Assembly (NCBI GenBank): GCA_010015745.1
Contig: ML978155.1
Span: 248,001-312,000, forward strand
DNA length: 64,000 nt
Source of the DNA: Setomelanomma holmii
Taxonomy: Eukaryota; Ascomycota; Dothideomycetes; Pleosporales; Phaeosphaeriaceae
Reading direction: 5' to 3'
In this document: piece by piece, positions 45,344 to 55,776 of the stretch
Numbering within the stretch: position 1 is the stretch's first letter
Layout of the letters: each line of letters starts with the position of its first letter
Translations under genes and position numbers: made by a program
Notes under the pieces: model-generated
Seen by the model: the letters and a program-made list of their open reading frames with translations, nothing else
What the model was told of the DNA's origin: nothing
Database searches by the model: none

Positions 45344-47331
45344 ATGTCCGGAGTCGAGGTGGCCGGACTCATTTTCGGCGTTCTGCCTATACTGCTCGAA
45401 GCCGTGAAGTCCTATGGCCATGTCGCAGACGCGCTTCACATCTTTCGACATTATTCGAGAGAAGTCAAGTCCGTATCGTTACAATTGAAAGTGCACAAAG
45501 GCATTTTCTTGAATCATTGCCGGCTCCTTTTGCGCCTGGTTGAGGACGAGAAAGATGCCGAAGACATGCTGGATGATGGGAACGACTGGCGCTGGACAAA
45601 CAAGGAACTCAATGACAGACTGAATGCGGTTTTGAAGGACAATTTTGAGCTTTGTCGCAGCATTGTGGAAGACACTCGGGATGTAATGGATGATTTGATG
45701 GCAGAGGTCGAGAGCTTTGATGTCTTAAAAGCACATAAGAGTAAAGTCCGTGCTTTTTTCCTAGTCTCAAAATCGGTCCCAAACTTTGGGCGGTGACGAT
45801 GGCGACTGACCACTGACAGGACGAAAAGTTCAAGACCACCATCAAGCGATTGCAGGGAGCCGTCAAGATCAAATTCAACAAGGCAAAATACGAAAAGTGC
45901 TTGGCGAGCCTTCGAGATCGAAACGATAATTTAAGTGTCCTCAGGTCGCAGATCGGCGCCTTCCAGCAACAAGGCGCAATTGAGAGCAGCGCGCTCGTGA
46001 AGCACAAAGTTCTACCTGATCGATTTCATTCAATTCAAAGTGCGTCGCAAAAGCTTCATGAAGCGCTTTGTAGCGCATGGTGTTGCAACGATGCAGAGCA
46101 CCGTGGTCATTATGCCAAACTATGCCTCGACGCTGAGGTGCAGTCTGAAGTGCGCCTCGACCTTGCGATCTCTTGCCAAGAACCATCTATGGAGAGCAAT
46201 CACAGGTGAGACTTGCGATATTTGCTTGATTTGAGATACTAAGAGTTCGACAGCCTGATGCATGAGCCTCCGATTTGGTTGTACGTGCAATCCATGAGCA
46301 TGTCCGCTGCACAGCGCACTGTCAACATATCGGAAGCCACGGCAGAACTCAAAAGCACGCTCCCAAATGAGCTCCTAATTACGTGCCCGACGAAAGTTCT
46401 AAAAAAGAAGGCCTCCTTGGACCTTGCACAGACACAGACTGGTCGTAAGAAGAAACGCGTCCACTTCACCGACCCAGCTAGCAGCTCGGTCCCACCTCCT
46501 CTTGCGACTTTGACTATGATCCAGCCAACGCTACCTGAGTTCAACCTCTGCCAAACCAAGAACATATGCCATTATCTCAAACGAAACTACGGAGCATGCA
46601 ACGCATCCTCTGCAAAAGCTTGTCTAGGTTACCTAGAAACGCCTTGCCAGCAGTACAAGCACGTGTTCTATTCACGGGACAAGAAAATCTCAGCTGCGAC
46701 TCTCCCAACGATGCCTGAGCAGAACACCATCTACTCTCTTTCCGACGTGATGAGGCTGGAAGCGGATGATTCAGTGCAAGTGGAAGATCAATTGAAGCTT
46801 GCTCATAAAACAGCGCTTTCGATCTTGCAATATAACGATACACCCTGGCTTGCTGATCGCTGGCGCCTTGGGAACATGGGTTACTTCGGGACTCCGCAGA
46901 CCTTTGACGAGGTGGCCCTCAAGACAGTCCATCTGAGCTCGCAGATCTCGTGGCCGAAGGGATCAGCTAGTGAAGTACCCCAAGTCATGGAAGGCGTCCA
47001 GAACACCGATAACACGGTCAGCGACGAGATTAAGTATGGCATCAACAATCTCCCACTCTTCTTCCTTGGCGTCGCTCTACTGGAAATCGCACACTGGAAA
47101 CCGCTGGAAAGCAAGATGATACCACGAGATCAGGAAGACCAAGTCTATACTGCAAGACGGCTCGCCCAAGGAAGAGCATATCTAGGACCCGAGTACCAGA
47201 AGATTGCGCAAAAGTGCCTGCAGTGCAATTTCGGATTTGGCACGAAGCTGAACAGCAAGAGCTTGCAGACAGCAGTATACAATGACGTTGTTTGTGAGCT
47301 CGAAGGCATGATCGAAAGATTGGCTGTCTAG
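45344..47331 (+). CDS. HeLo-like/DUF7580-type fungal protein
   Basis: Exons 45344-45745, 45820-46205 and 46254-47331, 621 residues. The N-terminus (MSGVEVAGLIFGVLPILLEAV) with long helices resembles the HeLo-like/NACHT-associated N-domains of fungal incompatibility and NLR-type proteins. The C-terminal ~350 residues resemble the family I recall as DUF7580: TALSILQYNDTPWLADRW and LFFLGVALLEIAHWKPLE look like protein-kinase C-lobe helices, but I see no HRD or DFG motif. The exon-1 donor (gtccgt) is weak. A gtaaag alternative 5 nt upstream breaks the frame, so the junction near residue 134 is uncertain. Function unknown; a role in fungal immunity or cell death is inference. Confidence 0.75.
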
Positions 47332-47402
47332 ATACCCTCTATTCACAGCAAAGATAGCCATGAGATGTGCTGTGCTATCCCAACGTCACACCTGCACGCT
47401 AC

Positions 47403-48302
47403 TTATTCGTCGAATGTCACGCCGTTCGCAAGTCTCATCGCGCCATCTTTCGCGGACCAAGTCCATCCTTGCTCGGACGCATGGGAGACACTGCACTTCT
47501 CTCCCACAACCTCCTCCTCCAGTATGCGATCCCTTATAAGATTTTCGATTGTACTCGGAAGTTGAAATTGAGTTCCAAAGCCGGGCTGCCCAAACCAAGA
47601 CGCTACCGGTCCGCCCAACACAACCACCGGCTGTTTTACTTCATAGACGTGGTAGTTATACGGCACACTCATTCCATTACCGGGCGGAAAGTTCAGATTG
47701 ACTGGTGGCAGGGCGCGCTGATTGTAGGGAGTGCCAGCAGGTGCGACGAAGGTACCTGACGCGCTACCGAATCGATCTACCAGCATGCCCGGCTTCAACG
47801 TCAAGCGACCACGGATCGGTTGACCAGCAGTATTGTTCGCGAAGCCGTCAGCGTAAGGGTAGAAGAACCATCCTCCCTGCCCCGCTGCCGCATAGTTAGT
47901 CCAAGTGGACAGGAATTCGCCGGGACACAAGCCACCAAAGCGACTATAGTTTGATATGCTGTCGATGACAGAAGTCAATGGAAGACAGGAGGGAAGAATT
48001 GCAGGTCCTAACCGGACATCGCCGCAAACGTAGGTAGGATCACTGGTATTTCTGGTTCCGGCACAGAAATCTTGGTCGCAGCGTTCGTGATGTTGCAGAT
48101 CTATCTGTGCGTTCATGAGAACAATGAACATGACGGGTGCTCACGAGCTTACATCGACGATCACAGTCCCACGAGACGTGATGAAGTCTTTAGTAGGTTC
48201 ACGGGCTGAACCTTGCGCAAGGTCCTGAATAGTCGATGCGAAAGGAGTTGAAAGAACATGCCGGGCAGCAAGAAGGCTGACCGTAAACCGTGCCAAAGTC
48301 AT
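47403..48302 (-). CDS. Secreted TNT-domain NAD glycohydrolase
   Basis: Exons 48302-48153 and 48104-47403 with a 48-nt intron, 283 residues. A signal peptide (first ~22 residues, TLARFTVSLLAARHVL) is followed by a Cys-containing N-domain and then a TNT (tuberculosis-necrotizing-toxin type) domain at about 130-235. This domain contains the DRFG arginine (R161) and the GFGTQ segment (Q229), positions matching the catalytic Arg and Gln of the family. Fungal members are secreted or conidial-surface enzymes that split NAD into nicotinamide and ADP-ribose. The N-terminal extension with several Cys is like that of Aspergillus NADases. No immunity partner is seen nearby, as expected for a eukaryotic secreted form. 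Confidence 0.88.
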
Positions 48303-48750
48303 GGTTGTTGGGCTTCTCGTGCGAGTCTCGATGATCTGGAAACCGACGTGTTGGAGCAGGAACAGCATCATATAGCCTTCAGCGCGTGCGATTCTGCCCC
48401 TTGCTGTCTTTCTCTCGCCAGAGCATATGTCGTTCGCGGGGAGCACGGTGCAGGTCTGTCGTCGTACAATTCCATGCTTTTGGGTTGATTAATGTTAGGA
48501 GTAACATCCTTAGATGAGCTTGACCCACCAGCATTGACATCGTGAGTCCACAACGTCGCGACACCGACCGCTTTCATGCAAACTTCAGCACCGGTCTCCT
48601 TATCCTGGGTCTAGTCAACGCCATGGTGTAGTTTATACGAGTACATCTCCTAGCTCTCTTGAGTAGAGGTTGTCTCCTGGCATCGCAGCGTTCCATCAGG
48701 TGGTTGCGAAGATACAGCCTCTGTCGTAAGAGGAGAGCTGTGTACGAGTT
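48303..48750. other. Intergenic region, NADase promoter side
   Basis: 448 bp between the NADase start and the RPR2 stop, both on the minus strand. No gene seen. Confidence 0.4.
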
Positions 48751-49311
48751 TCAACCGGTGTTCGAATCCAGCTCGGTACCCGTCTGGAGCAACAGGTCCG
48801 ACGGCGAGTTGGCATCCGAGCCCATCATTGGCTTCGACACTTTTGGCATGACGTTTCGTTGACTCTTCCTGGATTGCTTGTTTGCACCGACAGGAAAAGT
48901 CTTCTTACCACCACAAATGTTGCACTCGAGGACCAGCACATCGGCCCATGGCTTCTTCCCTCCTCTGCTCAAGTTCTCGATCGTCTGTGTTGCTGTGCGC
49001 CCTGGTACCAGAATAGTGTTGCATGCCTTGCATATGGTACGCTTGAAATCAATTGAAAGTCGGATTTGGGCCTTGCGAGATAATTGCTGCAGGTCTGAGC
49101 CGAGTCTAAGAGCAAGAGGCGAATGGTCTGTGAGTCCTTCAGTCGGCACATGTCCCTTCCGTTGATTTTCCGCGAGATTTGGCGTTTTCTCCAGTGAACT
49201 TGTCGCCGTTTGTAAGGTGAGGTACGTGGCGGCTTGGTACAGGAAAGTAGCCCTGGCATGCAAATATTTGCTTGGGATGCCTTTGGACTTTGGAGGTTTG
49301 ACTTTGCTCAT
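48751..49311 (-). CDS. RPR2: RNase P subunit Rpr2/Rpp21 family
   Basis: Protein subunit of nuclear RNase P, which trims the 5' leader of pre-tRNAs; it binds zinc and the catalytic RNA. A single exon of 186 residues. I start at the ATG at 49311, which gives MSKVKPPKSKGIPSKYLHAR, the basic start seen in the family; the frame is open further upstream. Family hallmarks are two N-terminal helices (RATFLYQAATYLTL), DFKRTICKACNTILVPGRT, and the zinc cysteines C94, C97, C130 and C133. The basic/Ser-rich tail is not conserved. It diverges from SUB2, whose ATG is 501 bp away. Confidence 0.88.
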   Translation of the reverse strand: MSKVKPPKSKGIPSKYLHARATFLYQAATYLTLQTATSSLEKTPNLAENQRKGHVPTEGLTDHSPLALRLGSDLQQLSRKAQIRLSIDFKRTICKACNTILVPGRTATQTIENLSRGGKKPWADVLVLECNICGGKKTFPVGANKQSRKSQRNVMPKVSKPMMGSDANSPSDLLLQTGTELDSNTG

Positions 49312-49811
49312 GATGTAGTTGGGAAAACTTAGATGAAGGGACAAGCTCTTGGCTGACGCCTTGTGGGGGAAAGGAAATGAAGTCGAGGTTTCGGTGAAAG
49401 TTTTTCGCCAACTGTTGCTCAAAGACTCGACTTGAACGTATGATCTGGAACTGGGAACGTGTTAGGGCTGATGATTCAGGTACAGATCCATGCACAGGCC
49501 TTAGGTCCGCTCTTGGGCTAGCGTGACTTGGCAAGGCGCCCGGGCCAGTTTTTCGACCTCATCAACCGCGCCCTCACCTCCACCTTTACCCTCCACCACA
49601 GCACGCGCGACAACATTGCAACACGTCACGTTTTCTTTGCAGCTGCAGAGACACGCTTGCTAATATCACTCTTCGCGTAGACTTTACTTTCTACTTTTGC
49701 CCTTCGGCGCCATTGCGGTTGCGCCTGTTCGACAGCTTACCCACCCGCTTTACCACCGCCCATCCAACCAATCTCACAACACCCTCTTACATCACGCACG
49801 ATTAAGCCAAC
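49312..49811. promoter_or_regulatory. Divergent promoter RPR2 / SUB2
   Basis: 500 bp between two divergent RNA-processing genes. Pyrimidine-rich just before SUB2. No named site recognised. Confidence 0.4.
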
Positions 49812-51658
49812 ATGTCTCACGAGGAAGATCTCATTGACTACTCCGACGAGGAGATTCAGCCCACGGAGGCACCCGCGAACGGCAACGCCGCCGCCGCCAA
49901 GAGCTCCCTCGCTGCGCCTGACGCTTCTGGCGAGAAGAAAGGAAGTTACGTCGGCATTCACTCCACCGGTTTCCGCGACTTCTTGCTCAAGGACGAACTT
50001 GTTCGCGCCATCACCGACTGCGGTTTCGAACATCCTTCCGAGGGTTAGTCTACTTATTCCCCTCAGCCTTGCGTCACGTCAAAGCGTCCGTCCATCAGCG
50101 AAACAAGCGATATCTCCTTTGCGACCTGGTATCTATATAAGAGCAAACCGGCGAGGGAACTGCTTCCTTCCGCCGTGCGCGAACCTCGAACCGGCATACT
50201 GTATCTGAACGCGGTCGCACTGGTTCCGTATACCAAGACGTCTTTTGGCTCTTGATAGTTCACTTCAGTGGTTCTGGAGGTTTGGCTCTGGCTATTGCGT
50301 GCTATTTGAGCATGACATGAAAGAGGTGGCTGTGCTAGGATGGCGATGGAAATGAATAGAGCAACTCGCTCATTCAAAGGACAACCTCGACTATGCATGA
50401 TGGACGGACGCTACCCTTTGACGCTTTGTTTCGATCGCTTAAGAAGACCTTTCTGACATATATCGTGCGCTACAGTGCAGCAAGTTACCATTCCGCAGGC
50501 GATCCTTGGAAACGATGTCCTCTGCCAGGCTAAGTCCGGTCTCGGAAAGACGGCTGTCTTTGTTCTTGCTACCCTCCAGCAGATGGATGAAAAGCCTGAG
50601 CCCGGTGTTGCTACAATTCTAGTCATGTGCCACACCCGTGAGTTGGCCTACCAGATTCGCAACGAGTACAACCGATTTGCCAAGTTCTTGCCGGATGTTC
50701 GCGTTGGCGTCTTCTACGGTGGCACACCCGTGCAGAAGGACATAGAGCTACTCTCCAACAAGGACACCCATCCCCACATCATTGTTGGTACACCTGGTCG
50801 AATCAATGCCCTCGTGCGCGATAGGCATCTGCGCCTCGCCAACCTGAAGCACTTCGTCCTCGATGAGTGTGACAAGATGTTGGATCAGCCAGGTCAGTAC
50901 AGCATCAGATCATCTGTCTACGCGGTTCTGACCATATTTTAGACATGCGCAACGATGTGCAGTCCATCTTCCGCGCCACTCCTGCCCACAAGCAGGTTAT
51001 GATGTTCTCGGCCACGCTCTCTAAGGAGATCCGTAGCGTCTGCAAGAAGTTCATGCAGAACCCGTTGGAGATCTACGTTGACGACGAGAAGAAGTTGACT
51101 CTCCACGGCCTGCAACAATTCTACGTCAAGCTGGACGAGCGTGAGAAGAATAGAAAGCTCAATGATCTCCTGGACACTCTTGAGTTCAACCAGGTCATCA
51201 TTTTCGTTCGTTCGACCCTCCGTTGCACCGAACTGGACAAGCTGCTCCGGGAGTGCAACTTCCCAAGCACAGCAGTTCATTCTGGCATTGGCCAAGAAGA
51301 GCGGTATGTTTGACTCCACAACTTTGAAAGTATGTACTGATGTGTCTATAGTATCAAGCGCTACAAGGAGTTCAAGGAGTTCCAGACTCGAATCTGTGTC
51401 TCTACTGACATCTTCGGTCGCGGTATCGATGTTGAGCGTATCAATGTCGCTATCAACTACGACATGCCCGACAAGGCGGACTCGTACCTCCATCGTGTCG
51501 GTCGTGCGGGCCGTTTCGGTACCAAGGGTCTCAGTATCTCGTTCGTCAGCAGCCAAGATGATGAAGCTGTCATCAAGGCTATCGAGGAGCGCTTCGCAGC
51601 CGAGATTCCTGAGTTCCCCGAGGGTGGTGTGGACTCGTCTACCTATATGGACAACTAA
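49812..51658 (+). CDS. SUB2: DECD-box RNA helicase Sub2/UAP56
   Basis: ATP-dependent RNA helicase for spliceosome assembly and for mRNA export as part of TREX. Four exons, 49812-50043, 50476-50892, 50943-51303 and 51352-51658; 438 residues. The acidic start EEDLIDYSDEE is typical of Sub2. Motifs present: Q-motif region GFRDFLLKDEL...VQQVTIPQAI, motif I AKSGLGKT, PTREL-equivalent CHTRELAYQI, TPGR, DECD, SAT, and motif VI HRVGRAGRFGTKG. Intron 1 is 432 nt (50044-50475), much longer than the 48-50-nt introns 2 and 3. The end VDSSTYMDN matches the family. Nothing is missing. Confidence 0.96.
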
Positions 51659-54600
51659 GGTTGCTATAGGAGTGCTCTATGAGTCATGTCTGAATGCAGA
51701 GTTGTTCTGGAGAAGTGGTTAGGATGAAGGGTGAAATGACCATTTCGCGACGAAAAGTATGAGCACGGCGCAGGTGGTTCGGTATTGGAAGGATTTGTAC
51801 TTTAACCTGGAACTCTTTCTCAGGCAAGAATGGAACACCAGATTGGCATTCAAATATTGATTCTCGTGCTAAGCGCGTGTGCTGACCATAGATCATATCT
51901 GTGGGTCAGTCGCCTTTGTCTACGGCTCGTCTGATGTCTGCTGACAGACTACTCGAGGACATATATTGATTCCCCTCGGCCGATTCAGGACGTACGATGG
52001 ACAGCAGTACTGCGAGACCGATTTTTCACTTACTATGCTGGCCTCCTTTGTCTTCGAAGTTGTGCTTTCGTGTATTAGATCTATGCTACCCCACGTGCTC
52101 GATGTCGCGATGCATTCAGCCGCCGGAGGGCGAATGCGAGATACTGACCAGATGCATTAACCGCGCCGTAGAACCAACATCAGAAACTTGGAAGCATGCC
52201 TGTTGACTGCTATATCCGATGCGACATTTGAGAGAAACGTCTCTCCACCGGACAATTTCGCTTCTGCACCGGAGTCGCACGGCTCTATGAAGGCGCTCTG
52301 TACCTGCAGTAGTAAAATGAGCGCTAGCAGCATGCATCGATTCACAATTCGCGGTATCGTGAATGCGATAGGGCTAAGTTGTATGCCTCCCAAGGGGTAT
52401 AACATGCGGAGAATAAGGAGAAGAAGCTCGCTTGTTCGGGGACTTGGGCGTGCGGGTTCGTCCGCGGAGTGGATCGGATGGAGCGATTGGTGAAGAGACT
52501 GCTGGAGCTGGTAAGTTGGTGAGCGTTGGTTAATCCAGAACGAATATTGTGCTGGGTTTACCCGGCGAAGATGACCGTTGGTGAGTACGGGTACACGAGT
52601 ATCCGGTCAGCACGCGGGCAACAAATTCAATCTGGCCTCAGCCTTGCGAAGATGTCTCTTTCCCATGCGATGGAAAAAAAGAAGGGTCTCGTAAGCCCAC
52701 AGAACTGAATCGTGGTCGCAATCGGGCCGATCATGGTACGATTACCTCTGCTGTCAAACTTTCAATACTTTTGTTTGGGAAGTGCAAGGCGACGATGATG
52801 TGGCCATTGACGTTCGGCAGCCAGTCACTGCCGGCCCGCGGTAGCGCCACATGTCAGGAACAGGAATTGCAGCTTCGCTTGAGTGGGCCTGGCGTTGAGC
52901 ACGCACGAGGTCAGAGCTGCAAGCGGCTAGCAGAGTCTGAAAACGACGGACATGGGTCGCGATGCGTCCGGATGGCTTGAGCCACTTGAAGCTTTGATTT
53001 AAATGGAAAACAAGGAAACTTCGATCAATGTGGATTTGTCGGTGAGCGCTTTGTTGGCGACGTGGCAAGCTTTTCTGGCGTTTGCCTTTGCCGCAGGGGA
53101 AAGACTGGGGTAAAGATGTGCAAAAGATGCAGAGATGTGCAGTGTTGCTATTCTGGTAGGAGGCGAAAGATGCTCCTGGTAGCTTGCTTCCCAATGCGGC
53201 ACGACAACCGCATGGCCTGAGCCAGTCGATGGCTGTCAAAATCAAAAGGGACGGCAGTTTCGATTTGCCATGATGCAGGACACCGTTATTCGTGGCAGAA
53301 TAGTGAAGACTCACTGGTGCGCAAGGTTATCCGAGAAGGCGATTGAAACATCGCCAAATACCATCCTTGGTTGTATACAAAACCGTGAATTACAGGCTTG
53401 AATTCGCAAATCGTTCAACTGATGTCGCCTTCATGGTCGATTCTGGGGAGAAGTTGACGAGAGAGGGTGCTGCGAAGCGAATGCGAGTCGACCTGAACGC
53501 TCGTGCACATGAACGTGCAGCTGTCAGTGCCTTCAAGTGAGACGAAGTACTTACAGTAGTGGTACTGCAAGTGTGAAGGCTCCGCTGTTATGCGCGCAAC
53601 TGCATTGTACTTCAGACCTCCGATGCTGACCTACTGGGATGAATGTGGTTTGCCTGGCATTGTAGTTTCAGTTCACACAAAGTTTGGTGTCAGCAACAAG
53701 AGGCATTAACCCATGCACGCGGATTGAGTTCACGGTGATCGAGAGATGATGTCAAGGTGTAGTGGTGTCTCAGACTGGTGCTGACGGTGCGGTGAAGTGC
53801 TGAGGAAAGAGCGACTGTCAGATCTCGATCACTGTGGGTCCCGAAGACGACGGCGCAAGAGCGAGTGCCTCGCTTGCAGAACGGAAGGCGCACAACTACT
53901 GAGCACGTGAAACAAGATGTGCATGTCGATATTCTGTAGTAGCCTGAGCGTGGCGATATTTGGCAGCGGTAACAGGCCTTGCTTGGCATCATTTCCCGCT
54001 TCAGCAGGATGCGATTGTTTGCAGCACCGCGTAGATCATCATTGCTCTTGAAATGGGATTTTGCGGGCGATAAATCGGGGGTAGCAACGATAGCAGCTCC
54101 AAATATTACCCTGCGGAGTGATAGGCCTGCCGACCCCATACCTGCGACGGTGCTGCGCCTTGCTACATGTTGTGCTCGTAGATGAACCCGATAGATAACT
54201 CCGTGGCATGGTCTCATATTGGCAGCTGAGACGATGGTTCGGGTGCGGCATGCGACTCGAGCCGTGCAGCTTTGTAACTGAACGATTCGCTGGCTTTGGT
54301 CCCGGCGCGCGAACGCCCGTCTCTGCAGTAGGTTGGCAAACTCAATAGGAGGCAGGGGAAAGCTCTGCTCAAGTAGACAATACTACTCACGGCGCGGATT
54401 CGTTATCGCAAGGCGCTGCTCGAGCCAACGCAATGCTGGGCAGGTACCAGGGCGCGAAATTAGTATGGTCTTATGCCAGGCGCTCTCTCGGCCAGGGCCC
54501 GCCCCTTTTAGAGGATTTTCAGGCTTGCCGTTGGGAACATGTCCAAGGATCTGGATGACAGCGGTTGCACGGATGGCGTTGTAAGGCTTGGCGGTGGATA

Positions 54601-55776
54601 CGCGAACGTCGACGTCAGATGCATACAGCGGCCGTGCTATTGCTTTAATTGGCCGCTAGCAGACTGTTGGGTTCGATCTCACGCCGGCGTCGAGCAAGCA
54701 GCACTCAGGAGAGGCGGACGAGTGCGGAGAGCGAGGCAGGCGATGTTGAAGCACGAGGTCTACTCCAGATTATTGCGGCGCTGTACTGGAGACCAGAGGC
54801 ATGGGGCAACAGCCGTACGAGCGCGTCGTGCGCAATGCAGCATATTCGCCATTATTGTTGTTGATAGGCGACGCCTCAGATCTTCTCTCTGCATGTGGGC
54901 CGGCCAAAGCTGCTGCGGATCTCCTACAAGGTCGGGGTGCCGCGCACGCAGGCATCTGGCAGGCCTTGCGAGACGGGTAGCTTTTTCTTCGGCGGACTTT
55001 CGCGCTACCAGCGAGGAGTTTGTAGTCTGGACGCGACAGCCGGATGCACCTTTTGCTGAGATGCGTCGTGTTCTCGCGCGTGCTGAGCTGTCGGAGCCAC
55101 AGCCCCAGACCCAAGTGCAGCTTGATGTGAAGCAAAAACAATGACGAAACATAGCCGGGCACGGCCCCGTCCATAATAATCAGTGATGAGTCTGGCGTTT
55201 GGCAGCGATAAGTGCAGGCCCCTCCCTAATGCATTCTAGCGGCGCACCCGGCGAGTTGAGGAACGGGATATCAAGCAAGCTCTGGCGTGCAGCGCGCACC
55301 CTCACCCTCGTCGCAAGTGTGCTCCCTCTTCTCCGCCTCTGCTCCGTGCAATTCACCTAATTCACTTTCCTCCACCCTCTACCCAACCAGCCTGCATTCC
55401 CCTCGCGCTGCCAGCGTCCGCTCGCTATCCTGCTCTGTCGTGGAACCTGCGCCTAGCTTGTGCGTTCCTTCCCACGCTCCTCCACTCGTCGTCGCAGCTT
55501 CCCGGCCTCCGCCTCCGCGACCATCACGACTTCGAGCTGTGCCTTCTTCCCACCAGCGCCTCTCTCTATTACATTTGTTCCATGTCGCCCAAGTGAACCC
55601 TCTGCCGTTCCCGCACGCTCGTTTTCGTCTCTATCTTAATCGATAATCCTCGCCTGCTGCTAGTCGCCGGGCAGTCGCGTCCACTTGTTGCGCGGCACCA
55701 ATCGCCAACTTTTTGGCTCGTCATCTCCGCCGGCCTCTCCTCACCTCCACCGACAACACACTGAACAGCGCCCGCC
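51659..55776. other. Four-kb gene-poor region upstream of 55777 gene
   Basis: Contains only unsupported open frames, the longest being 201 codons at 54539-55144 (plus) and 175 codons at 53690-54217 (minus). Both begin with ATG but overlap other frames, are rich in Arg/Cys/Ser, and show no motif. The last ~450 bp before 55777 are pyrimidine-rich with many ccctc/cttcc tracts, which looks like the promoter and 5' leader of the ketopantoate-reductase-like gene. No transposon, repeat or RNA gene recognised. Confidence 0.4.

Noticed and set aside
45741..45819. gtaaag donor for DUF7580-type intron 1
   Set aside because: Would shift the frame of exon 2, so the weaker gtccgt donor at 45746 was used.
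48763..48785. B-box-like gttcgaatcc suggesting another tRNA
   Set aside because: Lies inside the RPR2 frame and has no acceptor stem or anticodon arm around it.
50397..50458. Possible C/D snoRNA in the SUB2 intron
   Set aside because: C box has a mismatch, no C'/D' pair, no terminal stem.
53690..54217. 175-codon minus-strand open frame
   Set aside because: No motif or exon structure, composition like antisense noise.
54539..55144. 201-codon plus-strand open frame
   Set aside because: Begins with ATG but Arg-rich with atypical composition, overlapped by several other frames, no motif. Listed only as part of the gene-poor stretch.
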